Source of the DNA: CAWDZK01 sp963807005
Lineage (GTDB): Bacteria; Actinomycetota; Actinomycetes; JACCUZ01
Length of the DNA: 64,000 nt
Direction of reading: 5' to 3'
Assembly: GCA_963807005.1 (NCBI GenBank)
Contig: CAWDZK010000006.1
Location: forward strand, 1,054,001-1,118,000
Shown: positions 26,242 to 35,168 of the stretch, piece by piece
Numbering within the stretch: position 1 is the stretch's first letter
Layout: each line of letters begins with the position of its first letter
Translations under genes and position numbers: made by a program
The notes under the pieces: model-generated
The model's database searches: none
Told to the model about the DNA's origin: nothing
Seen by the model: only the letters and a program-made list of their open reading frames with translations

Positions 26242-26643
26242 CAGACCTCGGTCTGCGACAACGGTGAGACCTATGCCCTCCCGATCGTCCACCACGCCGC
26301 CGACCCGTCGGCCTCGGTCGACCGCGCGCCGCTGCACGTGCCGGACAGCAACGTCGTCCTGCAGCCGCTGTCCTTCAGCGGCATCGTGTCCTTCGAGGTC
26401 GACGGGGTCGTTGTCGAGTCCTTCCCCGCCCCTCCTTGGCTTCTGGAAGTCGCGCGGACGACCAGTGATCCGTGGAGAACACCATCGCGCTCCATCGGAC
26501 GCGCCAACTCACTCTGGGGCCGCTGGGGCAGCACTGGGGCAGCAGACAAACGAAAAGCGGCGGCTGACGCTGAAAGACGCCGAAAGGCGTCTCCGCAGGT
26601 CAGCCGCCGTTCTCGGCGACTACTGACAGAGGCTGGCCCCTGA
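26242..26643 (+). pseudogene. Gene relic in a 514-bp gap
   Basis: The gap between the sigma gene and glnA1 has no intact gene. One plus frame, open from 26242, reads like protein for about 65 codons (DNGETYALPIVHHAADPSA, LHVPDSNVVLQPLSFSGIV, SFEVDGVVVESFPAPPWLLE) and then degenerates into Arg/Ala-rich sequence until 26643. It lacks a start and the family is not recognised. A 14-bp palindrome (CAGACC-TC-GGTCTG, 26242-26255) sits at its left edge and could be a sigma-operon operator. Confidence 0.4.
26559..26608. terminator. Nested hairpin downstream of glnA1
   Basis: GGCGGCTGAC (26559-26568) pairs with GTCAGCCGCC (26599-26608). Inside, AGACGCC (26575-26581) pairs with GGCGTCT (26586-26592) around a GAAA loop. 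It lies about 37 bp past the glnA1 stop on its transcript and is the likely terminator. Confidence 0.75.
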
Positions 26644-26644
26644 A

Positions 26645-28069
<1,425 letters not shown>

Positions 28070-28128
28070 CCATCCTCCTTGGAGCTGGCGGCGATCTGCC
28101 GTCTGGACCGCGACGCTAGGGGGACCGG

Positions 28129-28166
28129 ATTTCCCGGCCGTGACCCTCGTGTTTCCGCCGTGTTAC
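28129..28166 (-). promoter_or_regulatory. Complete four-box GlnR operator upstream of glnA1
   Basis: On the minus strand the order is GTAAC-n6-GAAAC-n6-GTCAC-n6-GAAAT, matching the actinobacterial GlnR consensus (GTnAC-n6-GAAAC twice) at correct 11-bp phasing. Its first half equals the box at 6219-6234. It ends 60 bp before the glnA1 ATG, a good place for activation under nitrogen limitation. It is also only 46 bp from the divergent RDD gene. Confidence 0.88.
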
Positions 28167-28211
28167 CAGTCCGGCGGCAGCGGCCGGTACGCACCGTCGT
28201 ACCGTAGCGAG

Positions 28212-28670
28212 GTGGCGGAGCGGAAGGGCATCGGCCGGGAAGACGTCGCCGGTTGGCTCCAGGGACCCGGTGGCCAGGGCCGCGAACCCGGCTCGTACGC
28301 CGGGCAGCGGCTGGGCCTGCCCGAGCGCGGCCGGGGGTCGGTGGCCGGCTTCGGCCCCCGCCTGGTGGCCTACCTGATCGACTCGCTGGCCTGCGCGCTG
28401 GTCGCCGCCGGGCTGTTCGGCGACCAGCTGCTGACCCTGCCGGTGTTCGCCCTGGAGGTCGCCGCGCTCACCTGGCTGGCGTCCGGGTCGGCCGGCCAGC
28501 TCGTCTACGGGCTGCGGGTGGTGCGCTTGGACGGCCGGCCGGTGGGCCTGCCCCGCGCGCTGCTGCGGACCCTGCTGCTGTGCCTGCTCGTGCCGGCGGT
28601 CGTCTGGGACCGGGACGGCCGCGGGCTGCACGACAAGGCCGTGGGCACCGTGGTGGTCCGCTTCCGCTGA
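28212..28670 (+). CDS. RDD-family membrane protein
   Basis: A 152-residue protein with a polar N-terminal 45 residues and an RDD domain with three membrane segments (GPRLVAYLIDSLACALVAAGL; VFALEVAALTWLASG; ALLRTLLLCLLVPAVVW). The D-R-D/G-L-H-D ending (DRDGRGLHDKAVGTVVV) is typical. GTG 28212 is chosen; only a weak ribosome site is seen. It is divergent from glnA1. An RDD protein at this spot is conserved in mycobacteria (Rv2219A, recalled). Function unknown. Confidence 0.8.
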   Translation: MAERKGIGREDVAGWLQGPGGQGREPGSYAGQRLGLPERGRGSVAGFGPRLVAYLIDSLACALVAAGLFGDQLLTLPVFALEVAALTWLASGSAGQLVYGLRVVRLDGRPVGLPRALLRTLLLCLLVPAVVWDRDGRGLHDKAVGTVVVRFR

Positions 28671-28712
28671 CCGGGCGACCCGGCCGATGCGGAGGGCGGA
28701 GCGGAAGCAGGC

Positions 28713-29429
28713 TCAGCCGCGGGGGCCGCGGGGCATCCGCAGGTTCTTCGGCATCGGGCCCTTGGGGATCGGCAGGTTCATCGTCCCCAGCGCCTTGAGC
28801 CGCCGGTTGACCTCGCTCACCTGGGCGTTGGTGAGGTTGCGCGGGAGCTTCATCAGCTTGTTGTTCAGCTTGCGCAGCGGCACCTGGCCCTCGTCGTTGC
28901 CCGCCTGGAGCTCGTAGACCGGGATGTCCGGCACGAAGCGCGCGACCTTCTTCTTCTCGGTGACGAGCAGCGCCTGCACGCGGCTGGGGGAGCCCTCGCC
29001 GATCAGGACGACACCGGGCCGTCCGACGGCACGGTGCACGATGTCCTGGTTGCGGCTCACCGCCACGGCCGGGGTCACCGCCCAGCCCTTGCGCAGCATG
29101 TTCAGCGCGGCAGCGGCCGCCCCGGGCTGTCCCTCGACCTGGGAGAACGCCGCCTTCTCGGCACGCCGGCCGAACACGATCGTCGCGACCAGGAAGCCGG
29201 CGAGGAAGCCCATGATGCCGAGGTAGACCGGGTGCCCGACCAGGAACCCGACCGCGAGGAGGACCGCGAAGACCAGCAGACCGGCGGCGGCGGTGACCCA
29301 GCCGACCAGCGGGTCGCTGCGGCGGGTCATCGTGTAGGCAGCCCGGATCTGCCCGAAGCGGCCCTTGCTGAACCGCCCCTGCTTGCCCGTCGGTTCCTCG
29401 GTGGGGTCGGTGCTGTCCTTGCGCGCCAT
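28713..29429 (-). CDS. DUF4191 membrane protein
   Basis: A 238-residue protein with a basic N-terminus (QGRFSKGRFGQIRAAYTMTRR), two adjacent membrane segments (residues about 43-85) and a cytoplasmic C-terminal domain (NQDIVHRAVGRPGVVLIGEG, KKKVARFVPDIPVYELQ). It matches the actinobacterial DUF4191 family found between glnA1 and lipA (Rv2219 in M. tuberculosis, recalled). Function is unknown. The basic, Pro/Gly-rich C-terminal tail could bind nucleic acid or lipid. Confidence 0.85.
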   Translation of the reverse strand: MARKDSTDPTEEPTGKQGRFSKGRFGQIRAAYTMTRRSDPLVGWVTAAAGLLVFAVLLAVGFLVGHPVYLGIMGFLAGFLVATIVFGRRAEKAAFSQVEGQPGAAAAALNMLRKGWAVTPAVAVSRNQDIVHRAVGRPGVVLIGEGSPSRVQALLVTEKKKVARFVPDIPVYELQAGNDEGQVPLRKLNNKLMKLPRNLTNAQVSEVNRRLKALGTMNLPIPKGPMPKNLRMPRGPRG

Positions 29430-29501
29430 GGGCCGAAGGATACGTGCTCGCGGCCGGTCCTCCGACGACGGCTGGAGCGGCCGTCGCCGGCTTGGCAGCG
29501 G

Positions 29502-29738
29502 TCAGCCGGCCGCGGTACGCCGGCGCTGTGCCGGTACGTCGGCGGCGTCCCGGCGCCGGAGGGCAGCCAGCACCTCGGAGTCGGCCCGGGCCAGCTCGTG
29601 ACGGACCTCGAGGGCATGCCGCGCGTTGCGGCGGGACCCCTCGGAGACGTGGTGGGTGGCGGCTCGGACCGCGCCGGTGACGAGCTCGGAGAAGGTGGCC
29701 ATGGGCGGGAGGGCCCGGGGCGGTACTGCTCGTGTCAT
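29502..29738 (-). CDS. Small conserved-looking protein, function unknown
   Basis: A 78-residue soluble, largely helical protein (ATFSELVTGAVRAATHHVSEG, RHALEVRHELARADSEVLAAL). ATG 29738 has GAGG six bases upstream. The regular amphipathic pattern and ribosome site support a real gene. I do not recognise a family. It lies between DUF4191 and lipA on the same strand and may be co-transcribed with lipA. Confidence 0.6.
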   Translation of the reverse strand: MTRAVPPRALPPMATFSELVTGAVRAATHHVSEGSRRNARHALEVRHELARADSEVLAALRRRDAADVPAQRRRTAAG

Positions 29739-29818
29739 GTCCTCAGCGGACCAGACGCCGGTAACCGGCGTATGTCGCCGTCGCAACGTTCCGCGAAACT
29801 GTGGCCGGGGTCACCCGG

Positions 29819-30760
29819 TCACGCGGGGGCGTCCACGGTGTCGCGTGCCTCGACGGCCTGGCGGTAGAGCCGGCCGGCGCGGTAGGACGAGCGGACGAGC
29901 GGCCCGGACATCACGCCGGCGAAGCCGACCTGCTCGGCCTCCTCGCGCAGCTCGACGAACTCCTCGGGCTTGACCCAGCGCTCGACCGGGTGGTGCCGCG
30001 GGGAGGGCCGGAGGTACTGCGTGATGGTGATCAGCTCGCAACCGGCGGCGTGCAGGTCGCGCAGGGCCTGGCTGACCTCGGCGCGCTCCTCGCCCATCCC
30101 GAGGATCAGGTTGGACTTGGTGACCAGCCCGAAGTCCCGGGCGGCCCGGATGACGCCCAGCGACCGGTCGTAGGTGAACGCGGGCCGGATCCGCTTGAAG
30201 ATCCGCGGCACGGTCTCGACGTTGTGGGCGAGCACCTCGGGCCGGGACTCGAACACCTCGGCGAGGAGGTCCGGCTTGCCGTTGAAGTCGGGGATGAGGT
30301 TCTCGACGCCGGTGCCGGGGTTCAGCGCGTGGATCTGCTTGACCGTCTCGGCGTACAGCCAGGCGCCGCCGTCCGGCAGGTCGTCACGGGCGACGCCGGT
30401 GATGGTGGCGTACCGCAGCCCCATCGCCTGCACCGACTCGGCGACCCGGCGCGGTTCGTCCCGGTCCAGCGGCTGCGGCTTGCCGGTGTCGATCTGGCAG
30501 AAGTCGCAGCGCCGGGTGCACTGGTCGCCGCCGATGAGGAAGGTGGCCTCGCGGTCCTCCCAGCACTCGAAGATGTTGGGGCAGCCGGCCTCCTCGCACA
30601 CCGTGTGCAGCCCTTCGCGCTTCACCAGCGACTTGAGCTCGGTGTACTCCGGCCCCATCGTCGCGCGCGTCTTGATCCAGGACGGCTTCTTCTCGATCGG
30701 GGTCTCGCTGTTGCGGACCTCGAGGCGCAGCAGCTTGCGGCCGTCCGGTGCGATGGTCAC
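29819..30760 (-). CDS. lipA: Lipoyl synthase
   Basis: A 313-residue radical-SAM enzyme that inserts two sulfurs into protein-bound octanoyl groups. The radical-SAM cluster motif is CTRRCDFCQI; the auxiliary cluster cysteines are in CEEAGCPNIFEC. The C-terminal Ser ligand region VRSSYRAG is present. GTG 30760 is the start. It works after LipB (32.1-32.7 kb) on the lipoyl domains of DlaT. A divergent coiled-coil gene begins 65 bp away. Confidence 0.96.
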   Translation of the reverse strand: MTIAPDGRKLLRLEVRNSETPIEKKPSWIKTRATMGPEYTELKSLVKREGLHTVCEEAGCPNIFECWEDREATFLIGGDQCTRRCDFCQIDTGKPQPLDRDEPRRVAESVQAMGLRYATITGVARDDLPDGGAWLYAETVKQIHALNPGTGVENLIPDFNGKPDLLAEVFESRPEVLAHNVETVPRIFKRIRPAFTYDRSLGVIRAARDFGLVTKSNLILGMGEERAEVSQALRDLHAAGCELITITQYLRPSPRHHPVERWVKPEEFVELREEAEQVGFAGVMSGPLVRSSYRAGRLYRQAVEARDTVDAPA

Positions 30761-30825
30761 GCGGTCCAGGGTACGTGCCGGGCGCGCCGCCTGCGATCCG
30801 GCGTACGACGTGCTGGGATGTCGAC

Positions 30826-31800
30826 GTGACCGAGCAGCCGCAGTCGGGGCCGGACGACCCGGACGCGGCGATCGCCCGCGCGACGGCCCGGTGGCGGGAG
30901 CGCGCCCGGTTGGTCGCCCGCAGGGACGCGCTGGACGGCACCCTGGCGGCGCACGCACGCGAGGTGGCCGCCCTGGACCTGTCGGCCCGCCAGGAGCAGA
31001 GCCAGGTCGAGGCGCTCGAGGGCCTGACGCTGGACCGGGTGCTGGCGGCGCTGCGCGGCAGCAGGGCCGACGACCTCGATCGGGAGCGGGCCGAGGCGCA
31101 GGCGGCGGCCTACCGGCTGGCGGCGGCCACGGCGAGGCACGAGGGGCTGCAGGCTGAGCGGGCGCAGCTCGCTGACCGGCTGGCCGCCCTCTCCGGCGTG
31201 GACGCGGAGCGGGAGGATGCGCTGGCCGCGAAGGACGCCTTCCTCCAGGGTCGGCCAGAGGACCCGAGGGCCGGCGAGCTGGCCAGGATCGCCGCCGAGC
31301 GCGGCGGGATCGACGACGCGCTGCGCGAGGTCGACGAGGCCGTGGTGGCCGGGGCAGCCGCGGAGCGGGCGGTGGGCGAGGTCGCCGAGCTGCTGGGCAG
31401 CGCCGGGAACTGGTCGACGTACGACACCTGGTTCGGTGGCGGGCTGATCGGCAGCGTGGTCAAGCACGACCGGCTGGACCAGGCGCAGCGCGCGGCCGCG
31501 CGGGCCGAGCAGCAGCTCGACCGGCTGGGGCGGGAGCTCGCCGACGTGGGCGGCGGCACCGAGGTGGCGCCCGCCCTCGGGATCGGAGGCGCCACCCGGT
31601 TCCTCGACATCTGGTTCGACAACGTCTTCACCGACCTGGCCGTGGCCGGCCGGATCAGGGACGCGCAGCGAACGGCGGCCGATGCGGCCCGCAACGTCGC
31701 CCGGGTGCTCGATGGGCTGCGGACCCGTCGGACGGAGCTGGGGGAGCGGCGCGAAGCGCTGATCAGGCGCCGCGACGAGCTGCTCGGCGCCGACGGCTGA
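30826..31800 (+). CDS. Coiled-coil protein, function unknown
   Basis: A 324-residue protein with long Ala/Arg/Glu heptad-rich helices at residues 15-180 and 225-320. A short conserved-looking central segment (NWSTYDTWFGGGLIGSVVKHDRLDQA) separates them, and there is a later patch (RFLDIWFDNVFTDL). It has no signal peptide or membrane segment. I do not recognise a named family. The central motif suggests a defined fold between coiled coils. It is divergent from lipA. Confidence 0.72.
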   Translation: MTEQPQSGPDDPDAAIARATARWRERARLVARRDALDGTLAAHAREVAALDLSARQEQSQVEALEGLTLDRVLAALRGSRADDLDRERAEAQAAAYRLAAATARHEGLQAERAQLADRLAALSGVDAEREDALAAKDAFLQGRPEDPRAGELARIAAERGGIDDALREVDEAVVAGAAAERAVGEVAELLGSAGNWSTYDTWFGGGLIGSVVKHDRLDQAQRAAARAEQQLDRLGRELADVGGGTEVAPALGIGGATRFLDIWFDNVFTDLAVAGRIRDAQRTAADAARNVARVLDGLRTRRTELGERREALIRRRDELLGADG

Positions 31801-31924
31801 CCCGGCAGCGGGACAGCCGGACGGCCGGTGGTCCGCCTTTCCGGTGAGGGTGAGACGGCCGGCACGCTACGTCGGGTCTGGCCGGCCGGTAGCGGCACGT
31901 ACGCGCGGTTCACTCGATGTGGAC

Positions 31925-32002
31925 GAGCACCAACGACGGCGCAACCCCGTCGCAAGGCCTTTTGCGGGCGCCTATCGCGGCGTTGTGCCGTCGTTCGTGT
32001 TC
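31925..32002 (+). ncRNA. Long imperfect RNA hairpin in the gap between convergent genes
   Basis: The 279-bp gap 31801-32079 contains two 21-nt arms, 31925-31945 and 31982-32002. As plus-strand RNA they form 20 of 21 pairs, two of them G-U, with a C-C mismatch. The G-U pairs only work on the plus strand. Inside the loop CGCAA (31951-31955) can pair with TTGCG (31962-31966). It follows the coiled-coil gene, so it is a terminator, an RNA 3' structure or a small RNA. The family is not recognised. Confidence 0.45.
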
Positions 32003-32079
32003 GGGGCGGGCGCCAAGAAGTGCCGGATACCGCACACCCGGCAAGTCCGTCTCACCGTCACCGCAAGGGGGGCCGGTGG

Positions 32080-32706
32080 TCAGCCGGAAAGCACCTCGGC
32101 GAGGCGCTTCTCGACGTACGGCGTTGCCTCGTCGACGCTCACGTCGCGGCCGGTCTCCCGGCTCAGCGAGGTCACGGCCGCGTCGGGAAGCCCGCACGGG
32201 ACCATGTTGGCGAACGGCGCGAGGTCGCAGTCGCAGTTGAGCGCGAAGCCGTGCATGGTGACGCCCTGCGAGACGCGGACGCCGATGGCGGCGACCTTAC
32301 GGTCCGGGCCGGCGCCGTCCACGACCCACACGCCGGACCGGCCCTCGACCCGGCCGGCTTCGACACCGAGGTCGGCGCAGACGAGGATCAGCGCTGCCTC
32401 GAGCCGCCGCACGTAGCCCACGACGTCCAGCGGTTGGGGCAGCCGCAGGATCGGGTAACCGGTGAGCTGGCCGGGCCCGTGCCAGGTGATCTTGCCGCCG
32501 CGGTCGACGTCGACCACCGGGGTGCCGTCGAACGGCCGCTCCTCGGGCAGCGTCCGCTTGCCGGCGGTGTAGACCGGGTCGTGCTGGAGCAGCAGGACGG
32601 TGGGCGGCTCGGTCCCGGCGGCGACCGCCGCGTGCAGGCGGCGCTGCTCGTCCCAGGCCTGCTGGTAGGGCACCACCCCGGCGTGCACCATGCGCAGCTC
32701 GCTCAC
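32080..32706 (-). CDS. lipB: Octanoyl-[ACP]:protein N-octanoyltransferase
   Basis: A 208-residue enzyme moving octanoyl groups from acyl carrier protein to lipoyl domains. Seen: QHDPVYTAGKR, VDRGGKITWHGPGQLTGYPI, the lysine in RKVAAIGVRV and the catalytic Cys in NMVPCGLPDAAVTSL. GTG 32706 is used; it is divergent from the oxidoreductase 72 bp away. It forms the lipoylation pair with lipA but lies in a separate unit. Confidence 0.95.
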   Translation of the reverse strand: MSELRMVHAGVVPYQQAWDEQRRLHAAVAAGTEPPTVLLLQHDPVYTAGKRTLPEERPFDGTPVVDVDRGGKITWHGPGQLTGYPILRLPQPLDVVGYVRRLEAALILVCADLGVEAGRVEGRSGVWVVDGAGPDRKVAAIGVRVSQGVTMHGFALNCDCDLAPFANMVPCGLPDAAVTSLSRETGRDVSVDEATPYVEKRLAEVLSG

Positions 32707-32778
32707 AGGGTCGAGCGTACGTCAACGAGCGTGCGCGGCGGCTGGCCCGAGCGCGGTGGGGAGGACAGACTCGGCCTG

Positions 32779-33801
32779 GTGAAGGACCTCAGAGTCGCTC
32801 TCGTCGGCTACGGCATGGCCGGTCGTGAGTTCCACGCGCCGTTGCTGCGGGAGGTCGAGGGCCTGCGGCTGACCCACGTGGTCACCGGCGACGCGGGGCG
32901 GGCAGCCGCCGCTGCGGAGGAGAACCCGGACGTCCGCGTCGTCCCCACCGCGGACGAGCTGTGGGACGACGCCGGTCGCCTGGACCTCGTGGTCATCGCG
33001 TCGCCCACGTCGGCGCACGCGAGCCAGGGCCGTGACGCGCTGCGGCGCGGGCTCGCCGTCGTGGTCGACAAGCCCATGGCGGTCACCGCCGCGGCCGCCC
33101 GCGAGCTCACCGAGCTGGCCGAGGCCCGCGGGACGATGCTCACCGTCTTCCAGAACCGGCGCTGGGACCCGGAGCACCTCACGGCGCGGGCAGTGCTCTC
33201 CTCGGGGGTGTTGGGGGAGCTGGTCCGGTACGAGGCGCGCTACGAACGGTGGCGGCCGGTGCCCAAGACCCGCTGGCGGGAGCAGTCGCCCAGCGCCCGG
33301 GGTGGCGGGCTGCTGATGGACCTGCAGTCGCACCTGGTCGACGGCGCATTGGACCTGTTCGGCCCGGTCGCCTCGGTGTACGCCGAGCTGAGTGCGCTGT
33401 CGACAGTCGGTGACGACGTGACCTTCCTCGCGCTCCGGCACGCGTCCGGCTTGACCAGCCACCTCGGTGCCACGTCGCTGGCGGGCGCGCCGGGTCCGCG
33501 CACCCGCCTGGTCGGGCGGGACGGCACCTACCTCGTCGCCGACGTCGACGGCGACCTCACGGCGTACGGCGACTGGCGCGACGCGGACGAGGATCACCGC
33601 GGCTTCCTGGTGCGGGGTTCGGAGTCGGAGCCGGTGCGACGGGTGCCGGGCCGGTGGGCCGACTTCTACCGAGGGGTGCGCGACGCCCTCGTCGACGGCA
33701 GCGCACCGCCGGTGGACGCCGCGGAGGCGGTAGCCGTCCTGGACGTGCTGGACGCGGCCCGGGTCTCGGCCCGCGACGGCGTCGTCGTCCCGCTTCCCTG
33801 A
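32779..33801 (+). CDS. Gfo/Idh/MocA-family oxidoreductase
   Basis: A 340-residue NAD(P)-dependent dehydrogenase. The N-terminal Rossmann motif is VALVGYGMAGREFHAPLL, followed by LVVIASPTSAHASQGRDAL and the family EKP-type motif as VVVDKPMAVT. The C-terminal domain has NRRWDPEHLTARAVL and a glycine-rich GGGLLMDLQSHLVDGALDLFG with the catalytic-site His. The closest annotated relatives act on sugars or inositols, but the substrate is unknown. GTG 32779 gives the family start. Confidence 0.88.
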   Translation: MKDLRVALVGYGMAGREFHAPLLREVEGLRLTHVVTGDAGRAAAAAEENPDVRVVPTADELWDDAGRLDLVVIASPTSAHASQGRDALRRGLAVVVDKPMAVTAAAARELTELAEARGTMLTVFQNRRWDPEHLTARAVLSSGVLGELVRYEARYERWRPVPKTRWREQSPSARGGGLLMDLQSHLVDGALDLFGPVASVYAELSALSTVGDDVTFLALRHASGLTSHLGATSLAGAPGPRTRLVGRDGTYLVADVDGDLTAYGDWRDADEDHRGFLVRGSESEPVRRVPGRWADFYRGVRDALVDGSAPPVDAAEAVAVLDVLDAARVSARDGVVVPLP

Positions 33802-33829
33802 ACCGCTCCTCATCGGAGGCGGGCAAAGG

Positions 33830-34555
33830 TCAGGCGCCGGGCAGCAGCCGGGGCTCGAGGCGGGTCTCCACCACCGTGCCGTCGGGGCCGCGCTCCACGA
33901 CATAGGCCGCGACGCCCGGCCGGTCCGCTACCGCCTCGACGATCTCGGTGCCGTCGTAGACGATGCCCACGCCGTCGTCGGTGGCGTGCGAGGTCGGCAG
34001 CGTCCCGTCGGCCACCAGCCGGTGCAGCAGTGGCCGGCGCTGCTCCTCGCTGTCGTAGTGCACGCCACTGCCGTAGGGGAGCAGACCGAGCCCGCCGAGT
34101 GCTGGACGGAGGTCCAGGCCGTAGCTGTCGGTCGGGCCGCCGACGTACCAGCAGATCGATCCGGCCGAGACGCCGGCGAGCACCACGCCCTCCTCCCAGC
34201 AGTCGCGCATGACGTCGTCCAGACCGTGGGTCCGCCAGACGGCGAGCAGGTTCGCCACCGACCCGCCGCCGACCCAGATCACGTCCTGCGCGAGCAGGTG
34301 TGCCCGGACGTCCGGGACGTTGGGCATCGTGAACAGCTCGAGGTGCGACGCGCGCACGTCGGAGCCGGCGAACGCCCGGTAGAAGCCGGCGGTGCCGTTG
34401 AGCGAGTCGCCGGACGCGGTGCCGACGTAGCAGAACCGGGGCCGGTCCGGGTCGCCGGCCAGCTCGATCGCGTGCTCGATCAGCGGGCCGCGGCGCCACT
34501 GGAACGCGCCGAAGTCGCTGGGCAGGAAACCACCGGAGGTTGCGAGGATCTTCAC
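33830..34555 (-). CDS. Peptidase S51 family (dipeptidase E-like)
   Basis: A 241-residue protein with the S51 nucleophile motif LAGVSAGSICW (Ser in GxSAGS) and the preceding IWVGGGSVANLLAVW loop. PRFCYVGTASGD lies in the first part. The family includes Asp-dipeptidase PepE and cyanophycinase. Lacking a signal peptide, this is probably a cytoplasmic dipeptidase. GTG 34555 is the start. It is divergent from a small membrane protein. Confidence 0.85.
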   Translation of the reverse strand: MKILATSGGFLPSDFGAFQWRRGPLIEHAIELAGDPDRPRFCYVGTASGDSLNGTAGFYRAFAGSDVRASHLELFTMPNVPDVRAHLLAQDVIWVGGGSVANLLAVWRTHGLDDVMRDCWEEGVVLAGVSAGSICWYVGGPTDSYGLDLRPALGGLGLLPYGSGVHYDSEEQRRPLLHRLVADGTLPTSHATDDGVGIVYDGTEIVEAVADRPGVAAYVVERGPDGTVVETRLEPRLLPGA

Positions 34556-34579
34556 TCCGGCACCTTACGGAACGGCATC

Positions 34580-35095
34580 ATGGTCGCCGTGACGGGTCCC
34601 GAGGCGCACACCACGCCGGGGTCCGCCGTTGCCGTCGGCACCGGGGTGGCGTTCGCCGCGGCGGCGGCGGTCGCCTTCGGCCTGCTGGCCCCGGTCACGC
34701 TGCTGGGCATGGACCTGTGGTCCGCCCATGTCACGCACATCACCGCGCCGCCCACGGGTGGAGCCGTCGAGACCGTGGGTGCGGCCCTCCTGGTCTTCAT
34801 GATCGCGGTCAGCGCGGCCCTGGTGGTCAGCGTGCCGCTGGGGGCGCTGCTCGGCTACGTCAACGGCGTGCTCGTCCGCACCGCGCGGGGCCGGTCCTGG
34901 CCGGCCGCGGTGGGGGTCGCCGTGCTCGTCGGCGTGCCCGGTGGCATCGGCGTGCCGATGCTCGTCGTCGGCGGTGACGTGCTGGCCTGGCTGCAGGTCC
35001 TCACCGGGCTGGTGTCGGGTGCCGCCTGCGGTGCCCATCTGCGCTATCTCGCCGGGGCGCGCCGCACGACGCAGCCGGACGGGCTGCCCGGCTGA
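34580..35095 (+). CDS. Small integral membrane protein
   Basis: A 171-residue protein with four hydrophobic segments (AVGTGVAFAAAAAVAFGLLAP; AALLVFMIAVSAALVVSVPLG; PAAVGVAVLVGVPGGIGVPML; VLAWLQVLTGLVSGAACGAHL). ATG 34580 is chosen. No family is recognised. It is 73 bp upstream of the kinase gene and may be co-transcribed with it. Confidence 0.6.
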   Translation: MVAVTGPEAHTTPGSAVAVGTGVAFAAAAAVAFGLLAPVTLLGMDLWSAHVTHITAPPTGGAVETVGAALLVFMIAVSAALVVSVPLGALLGYVNGVLVRTARGRSWPAAVGVAVLVGVPGGIGVPMLVVGGDVLAWLQVLTGLVSGAACGAHLRYLAGARRTTQPDGLPG

Positions 35096-35168
35096 CGGGT
35101 TGGCCCGCCCCGGCGACCTGTGGACAAGCCGGGCGGCTCTCGTCGGCGGCTGCGCCAGGGTGGGAGCC

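Noticed and set aside
26500..26644. Attachment site or integrase end next to glnA1
   Set aside because: Direct short CTGGGGCAGC-like repeats are present, but no tRNA, integrase domain or flanking duplicate was found; the hairpin is better explained as a terminator.
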